From NCBI GenBank assembly GCA_018268715.1, contig JAFDVZ010000002.1, positions 925,632 through 989,631 of the forward strand: a stretch of DNA of 64,000 nt, written 5' to 3'. Made by a program: the position numbers and the translations under genes. Source of the DNA: Acidobacteriota bacterium (lineage in GTDB: Bacteria > Acidobacteriota > Terriglobia > Bryobacterales > Bryobacteraceae). The notes under the pieces were generated by a model that saw nothing but the letters and a program-made list of their open reading frames with translations, was not told where the DNA came from and ran no database searches. Position 1 is the first letter of the stretch; every line of letters begins with the position of its first letter. This document shows positions 37,681-47,100 of this stretch, one piece after another.

Positions 37681-39113
37681 GACATTTCAACTACAAGAGC
37701 CTGGACGCGCTGGAGCGCGACTGCGCGGCGCGCGGCGCTTCGCACATACGATTTGAAACCGACGCCGCACGGATCCAGGAAGCGTTCCGCAGGCCGGTGC
37801 AGGCGGGGCATTTCCGCATCGGGAACTCCTTGTGCATCCATCCGATGGAGGGCTGCGACGGGGATTTGGAGGGCCGTCCCACCGAGCTGACTTGGCGCCG
37901 CTATGAGCGATTCGCGCGGGGCGGGGCGAAGCTCCTATGGTTCGAGGCGACCTCCGTCGCGCCGGAGGGGCGGGCGAACCCGCGGCAGCTTTGGATCCAT
38001 GAGGGCAATGTCGGCGACTACGCCGCGCTGCTCGAGAAGATGCGCAAGCTGCATCGCGAGGAGTTCGGAACCGACAGCGATCTGCTCGAGCCGCTGCAAT
38101 TGACGCAATCGGGGCGCTACAGCGTTCCGCAATCGAAGACCATCGCCTATCACAATCCTCTGATCGACGAGAAGACGGCTACGCCGGCCGATTTTCCGAT
38201 CATCTCCGACGATGAACTCGACCGGCTGCAGGACCGCTATGTCGCCGCCGCGAAGCTGGCCGTGAAGGCGGGCTTCCGCGCCTTCGATATGAAGGCGACG
38301 CACGGATACCTGATCAGCGAACTGATGGGGGCGAAGACGCGGCCGGGCAAGTATGGCGGGAGCATCGAGAATCGGTCGCGCTTTGTGTGCGGCGTGCTCG
38401 GGCGGCTGCGGGATGAGCTGGGGCCGGAGATCGTGCTGACGGTGCGGCTGGGGTGCTTTGACGGCGTTCCGTTTGTGCGCGACGCGGCCACGGGCCTGGG
38501 CCGGCCTTTGGCCTGGCCAACGCCCTATCCCTGGGGCTTCGGCGTGAATCCGATGAATCCGATGGAGCCGGATCTCACCGAAGTGAAGCAGGCCATCGCG
38601 CTGTTCCGCGCGGCGGGGATGCAGTTGTTGAACGTTTCGCTCGGCTCGCCTTACTACAATCCGCATATCGGGCGGCCGTTTGAAAGTCCCGACGAAGGCA
38701 ACTACGAACAGCCGGAGCATCCGCTGGTGGGGGTGGACCGGCACTTCTTCGTGGCGGGCGAGCTGCAGCGCGCGTTTCCGGATATTCCGATGGTCGGGAC
38801 CGGCTATAGCTGGCTGCAGACGTACGCGCCGAACGCCGGGGCGGCGAATATTCTGGACGGCAATATCGCGATGATGGGCATGGGGCGGAATGCGCTGGCG
38901 TACCCGGATTTCGCGAAAGCCATTTTCGAACAGGGCGCGCTCGATGAGCGCAAGGTGTGCAAGACGCTCACCTACTGCACGTACCTGATGCGGCGGAAGG
39001 ATCATCCGCTGGGGCAGTTTCCCACGGGATGTCCGCCGTTCGATAAAGAAGTCTACGGGCCGATCATGAAGGAGGCCCGCGCGCTCGAACGCGCCAAGAA
39101 AGCCGGTCAGTGA
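37677..39113 (+). CDS. Old-yellow-enzyme-like NADH:flavin oxidoreductase
   Basis: 478 residues from GTG 37677, inside the stop of the MFS gene. TIM-barrel FMN enzyme: GNSLCIHPMEGCDGD near 50-65, the active-site pair ATHGYLISELMG, KYGGSIENRSRF for the phosphate-binding side and GMGRNALAYPDF near the end. A cysteine-bearing C-terminal part (CKTLTYCTYL; FPTGCPPFD) recalls 2,4-dienoyl-CoA-reductase-type members, but the iron-sulfur domain and FAD/NAD domain are absent. It probably reduces an activated C=C bond; the substrate is unknown. Confidence 0.85.
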   Translation: MRHFNYKSLDALERDCAARGASHIRFETDAARIQEAFRRPVQAGHFRIGNSLCIHPMEGCDGDLEGRPTELTWRRYERFARGGAKLLWFEATSVAPEGRANPRQLWIHEGNVGDYAALLEKMRKLHREEFGTDSDLLEPLQLTQSGRYSVPQSKTIAYHNPLIDEKTATPADFPIISDDELDRLQDRYVAAAKLAVKAGFRAFDMKATHGYLISELMGAKTRPGKYGGSIENRSRFVCGVLGRLRDELGPEIVLTVRLGCFDGVPFVRDAATGLGRPLAWPTPYPWGFGVNPMNPMEPDLTEVKQAIALFRAAGMQLLNVSLGSPYYNPHIGRPFESPDEGNYEQPEHPLVGVDRHFFVAGELQRAFPDIPMVGTGYSWLQTYAPNAGAANILDGNIAMMGMGRNALAYPDFAKAIFEQGALDERKVCKTLTYCTYLMRRKDHPLGQFPTGCPPFDKEVYGPIMKEARALERAKKAGQ

Positions 39114-39520
39114 GCTGCGTTTTCTGCGAGATCGTACTCGGGCGGGTGGCGGCGGACGTCGTATACGAGGACGAACGCACGATGGCCTTCCTCGATACGC
39201 GACCGCTGTTCCCAGGGCACACGCTGGTGGTTCCTCGCGTGCACGTGGAGACGCTGGGGGAGTTGGACGCCGCGCTGATCGAGCCGTTTTTTGGGGCTTC
39301 GCAACGGCTGGCTCTTGCGGTGCAGCGCGCCATGGGCGCCGAGGGGACCTTCGTCGCCATCAATAATCACGTCAGCCAGAGCGTGCCGCACCTGCATCTG
39401 CATGTCGTGCCCCGGCGCAAGGGCGATGGCTTGAAGGGGTTCTTCTGGCCTCGCACGAAGTACGCGAGTCCGGAGGAGGCCGCTCGTGTGGGCGGCGCGA
39501 TTCGAGAGGCGCTGCTGTGA
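39110..39520 (+). CDS. HIT-family nucleotide hydrolase/transferase
   Basis: 136 residues from GTG 39110 within the preceding stop. The histidine triad HLHLH lies at 94-98 (VPHLHLHVVPRR), and the N-terminal CVFCEI carries the cysteine pair common in Hint-type proteins. These enzymes cleave AMP from amidates or dinucleoside polyphosphates. The coupling to an old-yellow-enzyme gene is unexplained and may reflect only shared transcription. Confidence 0.92.
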   Translation: MSCVFCEIVLGRVAADVVYEDERTMAFLDTRPLFPGHTLVVPRVHVETLGELDAALIEPFFGASQRLALAVQRAMGAEGTFVAINNHVSQSVPHLHLHVVPRRKGDGLKGFFWPRTKYASPEEAARVGGAIREALL

Positions 39521-40278
39521 AATACCTGGTGTTTGCGGTTTGCCTGGCGGCGCAGGCTCAGTTGACGGCGGCGCTGAAACCCGAGACGGTGAAGGAGTTC
39601 GACTCCTACCAGGCGATGGTCGACCAGGAGTTGGCGGCCCGGCTGGGCGGGACGCGGGCGTTTCAGTGGCTCGATGAGCATCCGGAGCGGCGGGCCGAGG
39701 TTCTGAGTGGGAAGATCGTCACTCAGGCGCTGAGCGGGCCGGATGGGCGGAGCGTGTCGAGTGGGCTGGTGCATGATTGGGTCGGCGATATTTACCTGAA
39801 GGGCCAGAAGGTGGAGGCGGTGCGGGATTTCCTGCTCGATACGCCTCGGCACCCTTCGGTGTTCGCCGATGTCAAGGAGGCCGCGGTGCTTTCTCGCGAG
39901 GGTGAGCATTCGGTGACGCGGCTGCGGTTGGTGAAGAAGAAAGTGCTGACCGTGGTGCTGGATGTCGAGTATCAGAATGAGTGGCGCGCCCTGCCGGGTG
40001 GGCGTTGGACGATGAGCGCGCGGTCGCGGAAGGTGTCCGAAATCGATGGCGGGCAGGCGCTGCCTCCGGATACGGGGCATGGGTTCTTGTGGCGGATGAA
40101 TACGTTCTGGCTGCTGCGGCAGGATGATGGGGGCGTTTGGGTGGAGCTGCGGAGCGTGACGTTGAGCCGGGATACGCCTCGCGGGCTGGGTTGGATTATT
40201 CGGCCGATTATCCGGAATTTTCCCGCCGAGGCGATTTTGGGGACGCTGGAGGGGACTCAGAAGGCTTTGGGGCGTTGA
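39517..40278 (+). CDS. Exported protein of unknown function
   Basis: 253 residues from GTG 39517 inside the HIT stop, with signal peptide KYLVFAVCLAAQAQLTAALK. The body looks like a START/SRPBCC-type helix-grip fold, judging by ARSRKVSEIDGGQALPP, the strand pair FLWRMNTFWLLRQDDGGVWV and the final helix ARG-poor segment LGWIIRPIIRNFPAEAI, but this is a guess. No catalytic motif. It converges with the Fic gene with a 22-bp overlap. Confidence 0.75.
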   Translation: MKYLVFAVCLAAQAQLTAALKPETVKEFDSYQAMVDQELAARLGGTRAFQWLDEHPERRAEVLSGKIVTQALSGPDGRSVSSGLVHDWVGDIYLKGQKVEAVRDFLLDTPRHPSVFADVKEAAVLSREGEHSVTRLRLVKKKVLTVVLDVEYQNEWRALPGGRWTMSARSRKVSEIDGGQALPPDTGHGFLWRMNTFWLLRQDDGGVWVELRSVTLSRDTPRGLGWIIRPIIRNFPAEAILGTLEGTQKALGR

Positions 40279-41498
40279 GCGGGCGCGTCGGGGAATAGCC
40301 CCGGCATCCAGCGCGAGGCCAGCGCGGCCGGGAAGGCCAGGGCTAGCGGCGCTCGCGGGCTCGGGGACTGGAGGACGCCCTTTTCGAGTAGCGCCGATAC
40401 GATGCGGCGGGCCTGGCGGTCGCCTGTTCCGATTACGCTTGCGGCGTCCGAGCGCGGGAGCTCGCCCCGGTACAGCACTGCTTCCAGAATGGCTCCTGAT
40501 TTCGCCGGCAACTCGCCCAGACGGGTTTCTTCTTCGGCCCAAAGGGCGATCCGGGCGCGCAGACGTTCGGGTTCTATCAGGCTCTCCATGAAGTTCGTTT
40601 GATCGATGCAGGTTTTGAGGAAGAAGCTGGTGAAGGCAGCCAATCCCTCTTCGCTGAGCGCACCCCGGCCGTCAAGGTCGTTGCGGCGTGGCTGATCGCA
40701 GCGGGCGAGCAGGGATTTGTACTCGTTGACGTTGCGCGCCAGCCCTCGGGCTACCGACCACAACGCTCCCGTGTCGAGCAACGACAGCAACATTGCGTGC
40801 GACATCAGGCGGACGACGCGGCCGTTGCCGTCGAGGAAGGGGTGTATCCAGAGGAGACGGTGATGGGCCGCGGCTGTGGCGACGATCGAGTCGGTTTTCC
40901 CCAGGGTGGCGTAGGTCTGGGTGAACCGCTCGAGGAAACGGGGGAGCGATCCGGCGCTGATCGGGATGTGCGCGCCGACTCGGGCGTCGCGCTTGCGGAA
41001 TTCGCCGGGGATGACCTGCGTACGCTTGCCGGTGTCCGGGTCTTCCGCCCATAAGAGGCCCTCCGGCAGGAGTTCGCAGAAGCGGCGATGGAGTTCCGCG
41101 ATGGAACCGGTTTCGACGGCGGCGGCGCCGGGGAGTCCGCCGGAATCGATCCATTGCTGGACGGCGATGTGGGCTTTGGCTTCCTGTTGAAGGTCGCGGT
41201 TCTTGGGGTCCTGGCTGTAGTCGTTCCTCAGGGCCCGTTCGATGTCGATGGGGTGGGTGTCGTGGCCTTCGATGAGGTTCGAGTAGTAGCAGTTCATCGA
41301 CCGGACCAGGTCGGCGACCGATGGCGCCAGCGCGGCCGGGAGACTGCGGCGGAGGCCGGCTGATTTCTGGGCGAGTTCCAGCGCGAGGTCGTTCAGGGGG
41401 CCACGATGGCGGGAGTTGGAGGCGACCAGCAACGGCTCCATGAGCGCGACCTGCTCGCCTCGATCTTCCGCTATAATGTCCGCTTTCCTGTCCGGCAT
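40257..41498 (-). CDS. Fic-family AMPylator with N-terminal inhibitory helix and winged-helix C-terminus
   Basis: 413 residues. The canonical Fic motif HPFLDGNGR is at 219-227, with catalytic His219. The motif SNLIEG at 73-78 matches the (S/T)xxxE(G/N) inhibitory helix, placing it in the self-inhibited class II. Residues from about 330 form a winged helix (YRGELPRSDAASVIGTG, ARRIVSALLEKGVL). It should transfer AMP from ATP to a protein target. No antitoxin gene is next to it, as expected when the inhibitory helix is in the same chain. No ribosome site precedes ATG 41498, and a palindrome lies at 41508-41524. Confidence 0.9.
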   Translation of the reverse strand: MPDRKADIIAEDRGEQVALMEPLLVASNSRHRGPLNDLALELAQKSAGLRRSLPAALAPSVADLVRSMNCYYSNLIEGHDTHPIDIERALRNDYSQDPKNRDLQQEAKAHIAVQQWIDSGGLPGAAAVETGSIAELHRRFCELLPEGLLWAEDPDTGKRTQVIPGEFRKRDARVGAHIPISAGSLPRFLERFTQTYATLGKTDSIVATAAAHHRLLWIHPFLDGNGRVVRLMSHAMLLSLLDTGALWSVARGLARNVNEYKSLLARCDQPRRNDLDGRGALSEEGLAAFTSFFLKTCIDQTNFMESLIEPERLRARIALWAEEETRLGELPAKSGAILEAVLYRGELPRSDAASVIGTGDRQARRIVSALLEKGVLQSPSPRAPLALAFPAALASRWMPGLFPDAPAQRPKAF

Positions 41499-41507
41499 AT
41501 TTAACGA

Positions 41508-41524
41508 TCTATCAATATGATAGA
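41508..41524. promoter_or_regulatory. Palindromic operator candidate upstream of the Fic gene
   Basis: TCTATCAATATGATAGA is a perfect 7-bp inverted repeat with a 3-bp centre, AT-rich in a GC-rich surrounding, 10 bp before the Fic start codon. It would overlap the promoter or leaderless start and could bind the Fic protein's own winged helix. Confidence 0.5.
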
Positions 41525-41564
41525 ACGTAAAATGGCCGGTCGGAAGTCCGCTTCTATGTCCGCT

Positions 41565-43325
41565 TTACTTGCGGACTCGCACCACTTCGGACGCCGCCAG
41601 CAGGTAGGCTCCCGTACCCCACGTCTGGCTGCCCACCGCTTTCTTGCGATAGGCGTCTATGCCGTGCGGGTCCGTGCCCGCCGATACTCCGACCAGCACG
41701 CCGTCCTTTACGTAGGCGTCGTTAATCGCCTTCCAGCCCTTCAGCGCGGGGGCGCGGTAGGTCGTGGGCAGAATGCCCAGACGCGCGAGTTTCAACATGC
41801 CGTAGGTGAGCATCGCCGTCGCAGAGGTCTCCACGTAGGAGTTCGGATCGTCCAGCACGGTGTGCCAAAGGCCGTTGGCGTCCTGCGTCTTTACTACGCC
41901 CTTGACGAGCTTGTCCGCGATGGCTGACAGCTCCTTATACTTCGGGTTGCGGCGGTCCATCACTTCGAGCGTGTCGGCGATGGACATCAGGATCCAGCCG
42001 TTGCCTCGGCCCCAGTAGCCTTCTGAATGCGTGCCGGTCTGCCAGTCCCACATGTGGTAGATCAGGCCCGTGGCCGGATCCTGCAAGTGCCGCGTGTGGA
42101 CGATGGTCTGGGTGGCCGCGTCGTCGATGTATTCGGGCTTCTTCTGGTCGTGACCTACGGCGGCTAGCAGGGGCGCCGCCATGAATACCGTATCCACCCA
42201 GAGCTGATGGCTGCCTTGCCAGTGGCCTAGCGCGCCTTCGGGGCTGCGCTCCGCGCCGTGACGGATGAAGTCCACCACTTCGTTGGCAAGCTTCAGGTGC
42301 TCCGGATTGTGGCGGTCCTGATAGAGATAGTAGATCGCCGAAGCCGGGCTCCAATGGCCGCAGTAGCCGGGACGCGCGGGGTTCGGCGGGTGGGGGCCGA
42401 TGTTCAGCAGCTTCTCGATGGGTTGCGGCTCGTAGATGCGCGCCCATTGTTCCACGTAATCGGCGTAGCGGGGATTGCGGGCGGCTCGGGCGGCCTTCAT
42501 GAGACCCATCATCTGGACGCCTTCGCCCCAGTTGAAGGGGTAGGATTCGGCCGGGGTTTCGATGAGACGGTCGGCTACCGCGGTCCAGGTGTGGGGGGCT
42601 TCGGTGACGAACAGGATGGTCGCGCCGTCGGGATCCTTTAGGGAGAGCTCGCCGGCGGTGGCGGTGGGCGAGAGGCCTCGGGCTCGCAGGGCGGATGCCG
42701 CCAGCTTCAGGTCGGCGACGGTGAACGCCAGGCGCGTGCCTCCGGTGGCGGCGACTTGCAGCTCTTCGCCCAAAGAGAGACGGTCCTTGTAGAACGAGCG
42801 GATTTGGGCGGCGTCCCTTGCCTGCCAGAAGACGCGTTCGAGCTTCCGGCTGATGCGCTGGGCGCCCAGGCTTTTGCCGCGATTTTCCACGTGCAGGGAG
42901 CCGGGCAGGTATTGGAGCCACTCGACGACCTGGCCCTCCGGGTCGGTGAGCGACATCAGCAGGTTGCCGGCGCGCGCCTTGCGGACATCGGACGGCGTGA
43001 GGCCGCGCTGCACGTAGGCGTCGTGGACGGCCTGGAGCGAGTCGGACTCGTAGCAGACGTGCATCATGCCGATGGGTTCGGCGGCGGGGGTGCGCGGGTA
43101 CAGCTCGATGAACTGGTGGTCGTTGATCTTCATGAACGCCACCGCGGTCTTGCCGTTGTCGGCGAATTCGAAGGCTTGTTCGAAGCCGAGCTTCCGGTAG
43201 AAGGCGCGCGACTTATCGAGGTCGGAGATGCGGAAGGCCACGTGCGTTATGCCGGTGAGCGGGACCGGTTGCGCGTGGACGGCGGCGGCCGCCGCGAGCA
43301 GGGCCGGGAGCAGCGTTTTGTGCAT
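41565..43325 (-). CDS. Exported fusion of two VOC domains and a GH105 unsaturated-uronyl hydrolase
   Basis: 586 residues with a signal peptide (1-19). Residues 24-140 form one VOC unit (THVAFRISDLDKSRAFYRKL), 160-242 a second, shorter one (ERVFWQARDAAQIRSFYKD), and 248-586 a GH88/GH105 (alpha/alpha)6 barrel. Hydrolase landmarks are FNWGEGVQMMGL, LWVDTVFMAAP with candidate acid Asp378, WGRGNGW (438-444) and ETSATAMLTYG. It should release unsaturated uronic acid from pectin or glycosaminoglycan fragments in the periplasm. The VOC pair is unusual on such enzymes. It lies 6 bp after kduI, which processes the product. Confidence 0.85.
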   Translation of the reverse strand: MHKTLLPALLAAAAAVHAQPVPLTGITHVAFRISDLDKSRAFYRKLGFEQAFEFADNGKTAVAFMKINDHQFIELYPRTPAAEPIGMMHVCYESDSLQAVHDAYVQRGLTPSDVRKARAGNLLMSLTDPEGQVVEWLQYLPGSLHVENRGKSLGAQRISRKLERVFWQARDAAQIRSFYKDRLSLGEELQVAATGGTRLAFTVADLKLAASALRARGLSPTATAGELSLKDPDGATILFVTEAPHTWTAVADRLIETPAESYPFNWGEGVQMMGLMKAARAARNPRYADYVEQWARIYEPQPIEKLLNIGPHPPNPARPGYCGHWSPASAIYYLYQDRHNPEHLKLANEVVDFIRHGAERSPEGALGHWQGSHQLWVDTVFMAAPLLAAVGHDQKKPEYIDDAATQTIVHTRHLQDPATGLIYHMWDWQTGTHSEGYWGRGNGWILMSIADTLEVMDRRNPKYKELSAIADKLVKGVVKTQDANGLWHTVLDDPNSYVETSATAMLTYGMLKLARLGILPTTYRAPALKGWKAINDAYVKDGVLVGVSAGTDPHGIDAYRKKAVGSQTWGTGAYLLAASEVVRVRK

Positions 43326-43331
43326 TCGCGG

Positions 43332-44099
43332 TTACCTCAGCGTGGCGGTGGCGACCGGGTCGATGTCGGCGAATTCGCGGTTCTCGCCGGCCATCACCCA
43401 GGCGAATCGGTAGGCGTTGGTGCCCGCGCCGGTGTGGATGGACCAACTGGGCGAGAGTACGGCCTGGCGTTCCCGCACGATCAGGTGGCGGGTTGCTTCG
43501 GGCTTGCCCATGAGGTGGATCACCATGCCTTCGCCGAGGTCGAAGTAGAGGTAAATCTCGCTGCGGCGGATGTGAGTGTGGGCGGGCATGGTGTTCCAGA
43601 TGGAGCCCGAGTCGAGTTCGGTGAAGCCCATCACGAGCTGGCAGCTTTCGAGCTTGCCGGGGCAGATGAATTTACGAATGGTGCGCTGGGAGGCGTGGCT
43701 GGCGTCGCCGATGTGGGCGGCTTCGGCCTCGGCGAGCGAGAGCTTACCGGTGGGCATGGCGCGATGCGCGGGGCAGGTGGCGAAGTAGAGGGCCGGGTGT
43801 CCTCCGTGAGCTGGATGGAAGGTGATCGTCTTGACGTCGGAGCCGATGTAGAGGCAGTCCAGGTGGTCCAACGTGTAGCGGGCGCCGCCGGCTTCGATGT
43901 CCGCCGTGCCGCCCAGGTTGAGGACTCCGGTTTCGCGGTTGGGGCCGGGCTCGTAGTGGAGTGGCGCGAGGGGCATCGCGCCTCCGATGGTGAGGCGGTC
44001 GAGGTCGGTGGCGACGGTGACGATTTCTCCGGGGGCGAACAGGCGCTCCACCAGGTAGCGTTGGCGGAGTTCTTCGGTGTTGAGGGCTTCCAGGCTCAT
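43332..44099 (-). CDS. kduI: 5-dehydro-4-deoxy-D-glucuronate isomerase
   Basis: 255 residues, slightly shorter than the usual 278. The bicupin metal site reads MPAHTHIRRSEIYLYFD, and the family ending DIDPVATATLR is intact. It converts 5-keto-4-deoxyuronate, the spontaneous product of unsaturated uronate, to 3-deoxy-D-glycero-2,5-hexodiulosonate. It sits just upstream (in transcription) of the GH105 fusion and downstream of a TonB receptor, making a compact uptake-and-degradation unit. kduD and the later KDG kinase/aldolase are not in the window. Confidence 0.92.
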   Translation of the reverse strand: MSLEALNTEELRQRYLVERLFAPGEIVTVATDLDRLTIGGAMPLAPLHYEPGPNRETGVLNLGGTADIEAGGARYTLDHLDCLYIGSDVKTITFHPAHGGHPALYFATCPAHRAMPTGKLSLAEAEAAHIGDASHASQRTIRKFICPGKLESCQLVMGFTELDSGSIWNTMPAHTHIRRSEIYLYFDLGEGMVIHLMGKPEATRHLIVRERQAVLSPSWSIHTGAGTNAYRFAWVMAGENREFADIDPVATATLR

Positions 44100-44161
44100 G
44101 AGGATTTCCTACTGTATGGTGACACGGCGGTCGCGGGCGGCGTCGAAGGAGGGAAGCAGGC

Positions 44162-44184
44162 GGGGGCGCGGTGGTCGCGCCCCC
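44162..44184. terminator. GC hairpin between the TonB receptor and kduI
   Basis: Perfect 9-bp stem GGGGGCGCG/CGCGCCCCC (44162-44170, 44176-44184) with a 5-nt loop, 14 bp after the receptor stop and without a T-tract. It may reduce read-through into kduI or protect the receptor mRNA end rather than stop transcription fully. Confidence 0.5.
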
Positions 44185-44197
44185 TTGCGGACGTGGA

Positions 44198-47100
44198 TTA
44201 AAAGAGGAACTTCAGGCCGAACTGGAGCTGGCGGGCCGGGAAGGTGCTGGTGATGCGGCCGTAGGTGGAGCCCAGGTTGCTGGACGGCGCCATGAAGTTG
44301 GTCTGGTTGGTCAGGTTGAACGCTTCGCCGCGGAATTGGAGCTTCCAGGATTCGCGGAGCACCGGGAAGTCCTTGTGGATGCCGCAATCCACCTGGTAGA
44401 GCGGGTAGCCGCGGGCGATGTTGCGGCCGGCGTTGCCGAACGGGTGGCTCGGGTCGGTGGGCTGGGCGACGGCCGACGCGTTCAAATACTGGATGTATTG
44501 AGACGACGTCGATGGGTTGCCCGTGCGCGAACCTTCGGCCAAGACCGGGTTGCCGGTGACGTTGACGCGGTAACTGGGCAGTCCGCTGACGCTGTATTGC
44601 GAGCTGGGGCTGTAGGTCAGGTTGATCGGCAGGCCGGAGGTCAGCGTGTTCATGAGGCTGACTTCCCAGCCGCCTAGCGCCCAGTTGGTTGCGGCGTTGG
44701 GGAGCGCGAAACGGCGGCCCTTGCCGAATGGGAGCTGGTAGATCAGCGACAGGGTGTTGTTGAACGGCTGGTCGTAACTCGACAGGCCTTTTTCGTGAGT
44801 CAGGTCGCGGTAGTTAGCGCGGGAGTTATCGCCATTGTTGGCTTCGAGGTGACCGGAGGCGTTGTCGATCGCCTTGGACCAGCTGAACGAATTCAACGCG
44901 TAGAGCCCGCCGCCGAAGCGCTTTTCGAGCTTGGTCTGCAGGGCGTGGTAGGTGCTGAAGCCGCCGTCGAAGGCGATTTCGATGGTGGTGAAGTTCGACA
45001 GAGGGCGGCGCGATTGGAGGGCGATGTTCTGGCCGGGCTGGTTCGGGTTGGCCTGGTTGTAATCGCCCAGGATCATGATGCGCGTGCCTTTGCTGCCCAC
45101 GTAGGCGACGTCCAGGGTCAGGTCCTTGGTGAGTTCGCGCTGGATGGTGAAGTGCCAGTTCTGGATGTAGCCGTCGCGCAGGTTCGCCGGGATGTAACGC
45201 ACCTGGGTGGTGATGGTGCGGAATTTATCCGGAGAGGCGAAGTTATCCGGGAATCCCATATAAGTGGGACGGAAACAGGTGGTGGGATCGGCGCTGGTCG
45301 ACGAGCACAGGCCCTGCGAGGGGACCTGGTCGATGGTGGCGTCGATGATGTTGGGGCCGTTGTAGCCGAGCAGGTTCTCGCCGCCCAGGCGGTTGAAGTG
45401 GATGTAGCTGACGCCGTAGGCGGCGCGGATGGCGGTCTTATTGCCGAGGCGGTAGGCCATGCCCACGCGCGGCGCCCAGTCGTTGCGGTCCGGGTGGATC
45501 AGCGAGCGTCCGTAGATGTCGCCGCCCTTGGACTGGATCATCGTCTGGGAGACGGGATCGAGGTTGGCCAGCTTGTTGTTGGCTTCCCACTGCGGAGTGC
45601 CGTACTCATAGCGCACGCCCAGGTTCAGGGTGAGTTTGCTGTTCACCTTGAAGTCGTCCTGCAGATAGTAGAAATACATCCGCTGACGGTAATAATCCAC
45701 CGCGTAGTTGTTCAACTCATAGTGGCTGCGGAGGCCGAACATCAGGTCGGCCACGGCGTAGACCTGCTGCTGGAGCGATCCGGAAGCCGTGCCGGTGGGG
45801 CTGCTGAAAACGCCGCTGTAGTTGTCGACGCCGTACTTCGGGTGGAAGTCCTGGATCTCGGTGTTGATCATCTGGTATTCGAAGCCGGTCTTCAGGGTGT
45901 GGCGGCCGACGAAGCGGGAGTAGTTGACCTTGGGGTCGATGACTAACGGATTCTGGTACTGCGGGTTGCTGCTTTGACGGCCTAACTGGCTGAGTCCGCC
46001 GTTCATGTTCAGGGTGTAGAGGCCGCCGGCGAAGTCCTTGTTGGTGGGGAGGCCGGGGATGCCGTAGACGCTGTTATCGACGTCCAGGTTCACGGGGGAC
46101 TTGCCACCGTTGGTGAAGCCGACGCCCAGTCGCACTTCGAGGACCGAGTTAGAATTGATGCTCCAGGTGGCGCCGGGGGCTAGCTGCCAGTTACGGGCGT
46201 AGATGTAGCCGTTGGCGTTGCCGCCCGAGGGGCCGGGAATCGGCGGAGGCGAGAAGATATCGGCGTCGCGGTAGCTGAAACGGGTGAAGGTGGACAGCTT
46301 CTGGTTGAGATACCAGTCCAGGCGGATGTCGCCCTTGTTGTCGGCGATGGTGGTGCGGGGCAGTGACTGGTAGTTGTTGGCGATGTCGCCGGTGGTGGGC
46401 GCCGGAAGTTGGCTCAGCACGGTCTTGGCGAACGAGATCATGTCCGTGGAGGGCACGTTGCCGTCGGCGTACACCGCGCCGGTCAACGGGTTTTTCACCG
46501 GAATGCCGAATTTGCCGGCGCGCATGTCCATGGTGGGGACGGTGGCGTAGGTGAGGGTTCGGGAGACGCGCTGGAAGCTCTCGAAGTCGCCGAACAGGAA
46601 GATCTTGTCCTTCTTGATGGCGCCGCCGACGGAAGCGCCGAACTGGTTCTGCTGGAAGACGGGCTTGACGCCGCCGGTGGGTTGGAAAAATCCGACGGCG
46701 TTCAGCTTGGTGTTGCGGATGAACTCCCAGGCCGAGCCGTGGATCTGGTTCGTGCCGCTCTTGATGGAGGCGTTGACGATGGCGCCGGCGGCGCGGCCAT
46801 ATTCGGCCGAGAAGTTGTTGGTTTCCACCTTGAACTCCTGCAGCGCGTCGGGGCTGGCCTGCACCACCTGGTTCGAGAAGCCCTGGTTGCTGGTGCCGTA
46901 GGCGTTGTTGTCGACGCCGTCCAGCATGAAGTTGTTCTGGCTGGAGCGCATGCCGTTCACGTTGAAGGATGCGTCGCGGCTGGTTTCGGTCTGGTTCTGG
47001 AGCAGCGATTTGCGGACGCCGGGCACCAGCAGGGCGAGATCGGCGTAGGCGCGGCCGTTGAGCGGCAGTTCCACGATCTGGCGCGGGTTGATGACCTGGC

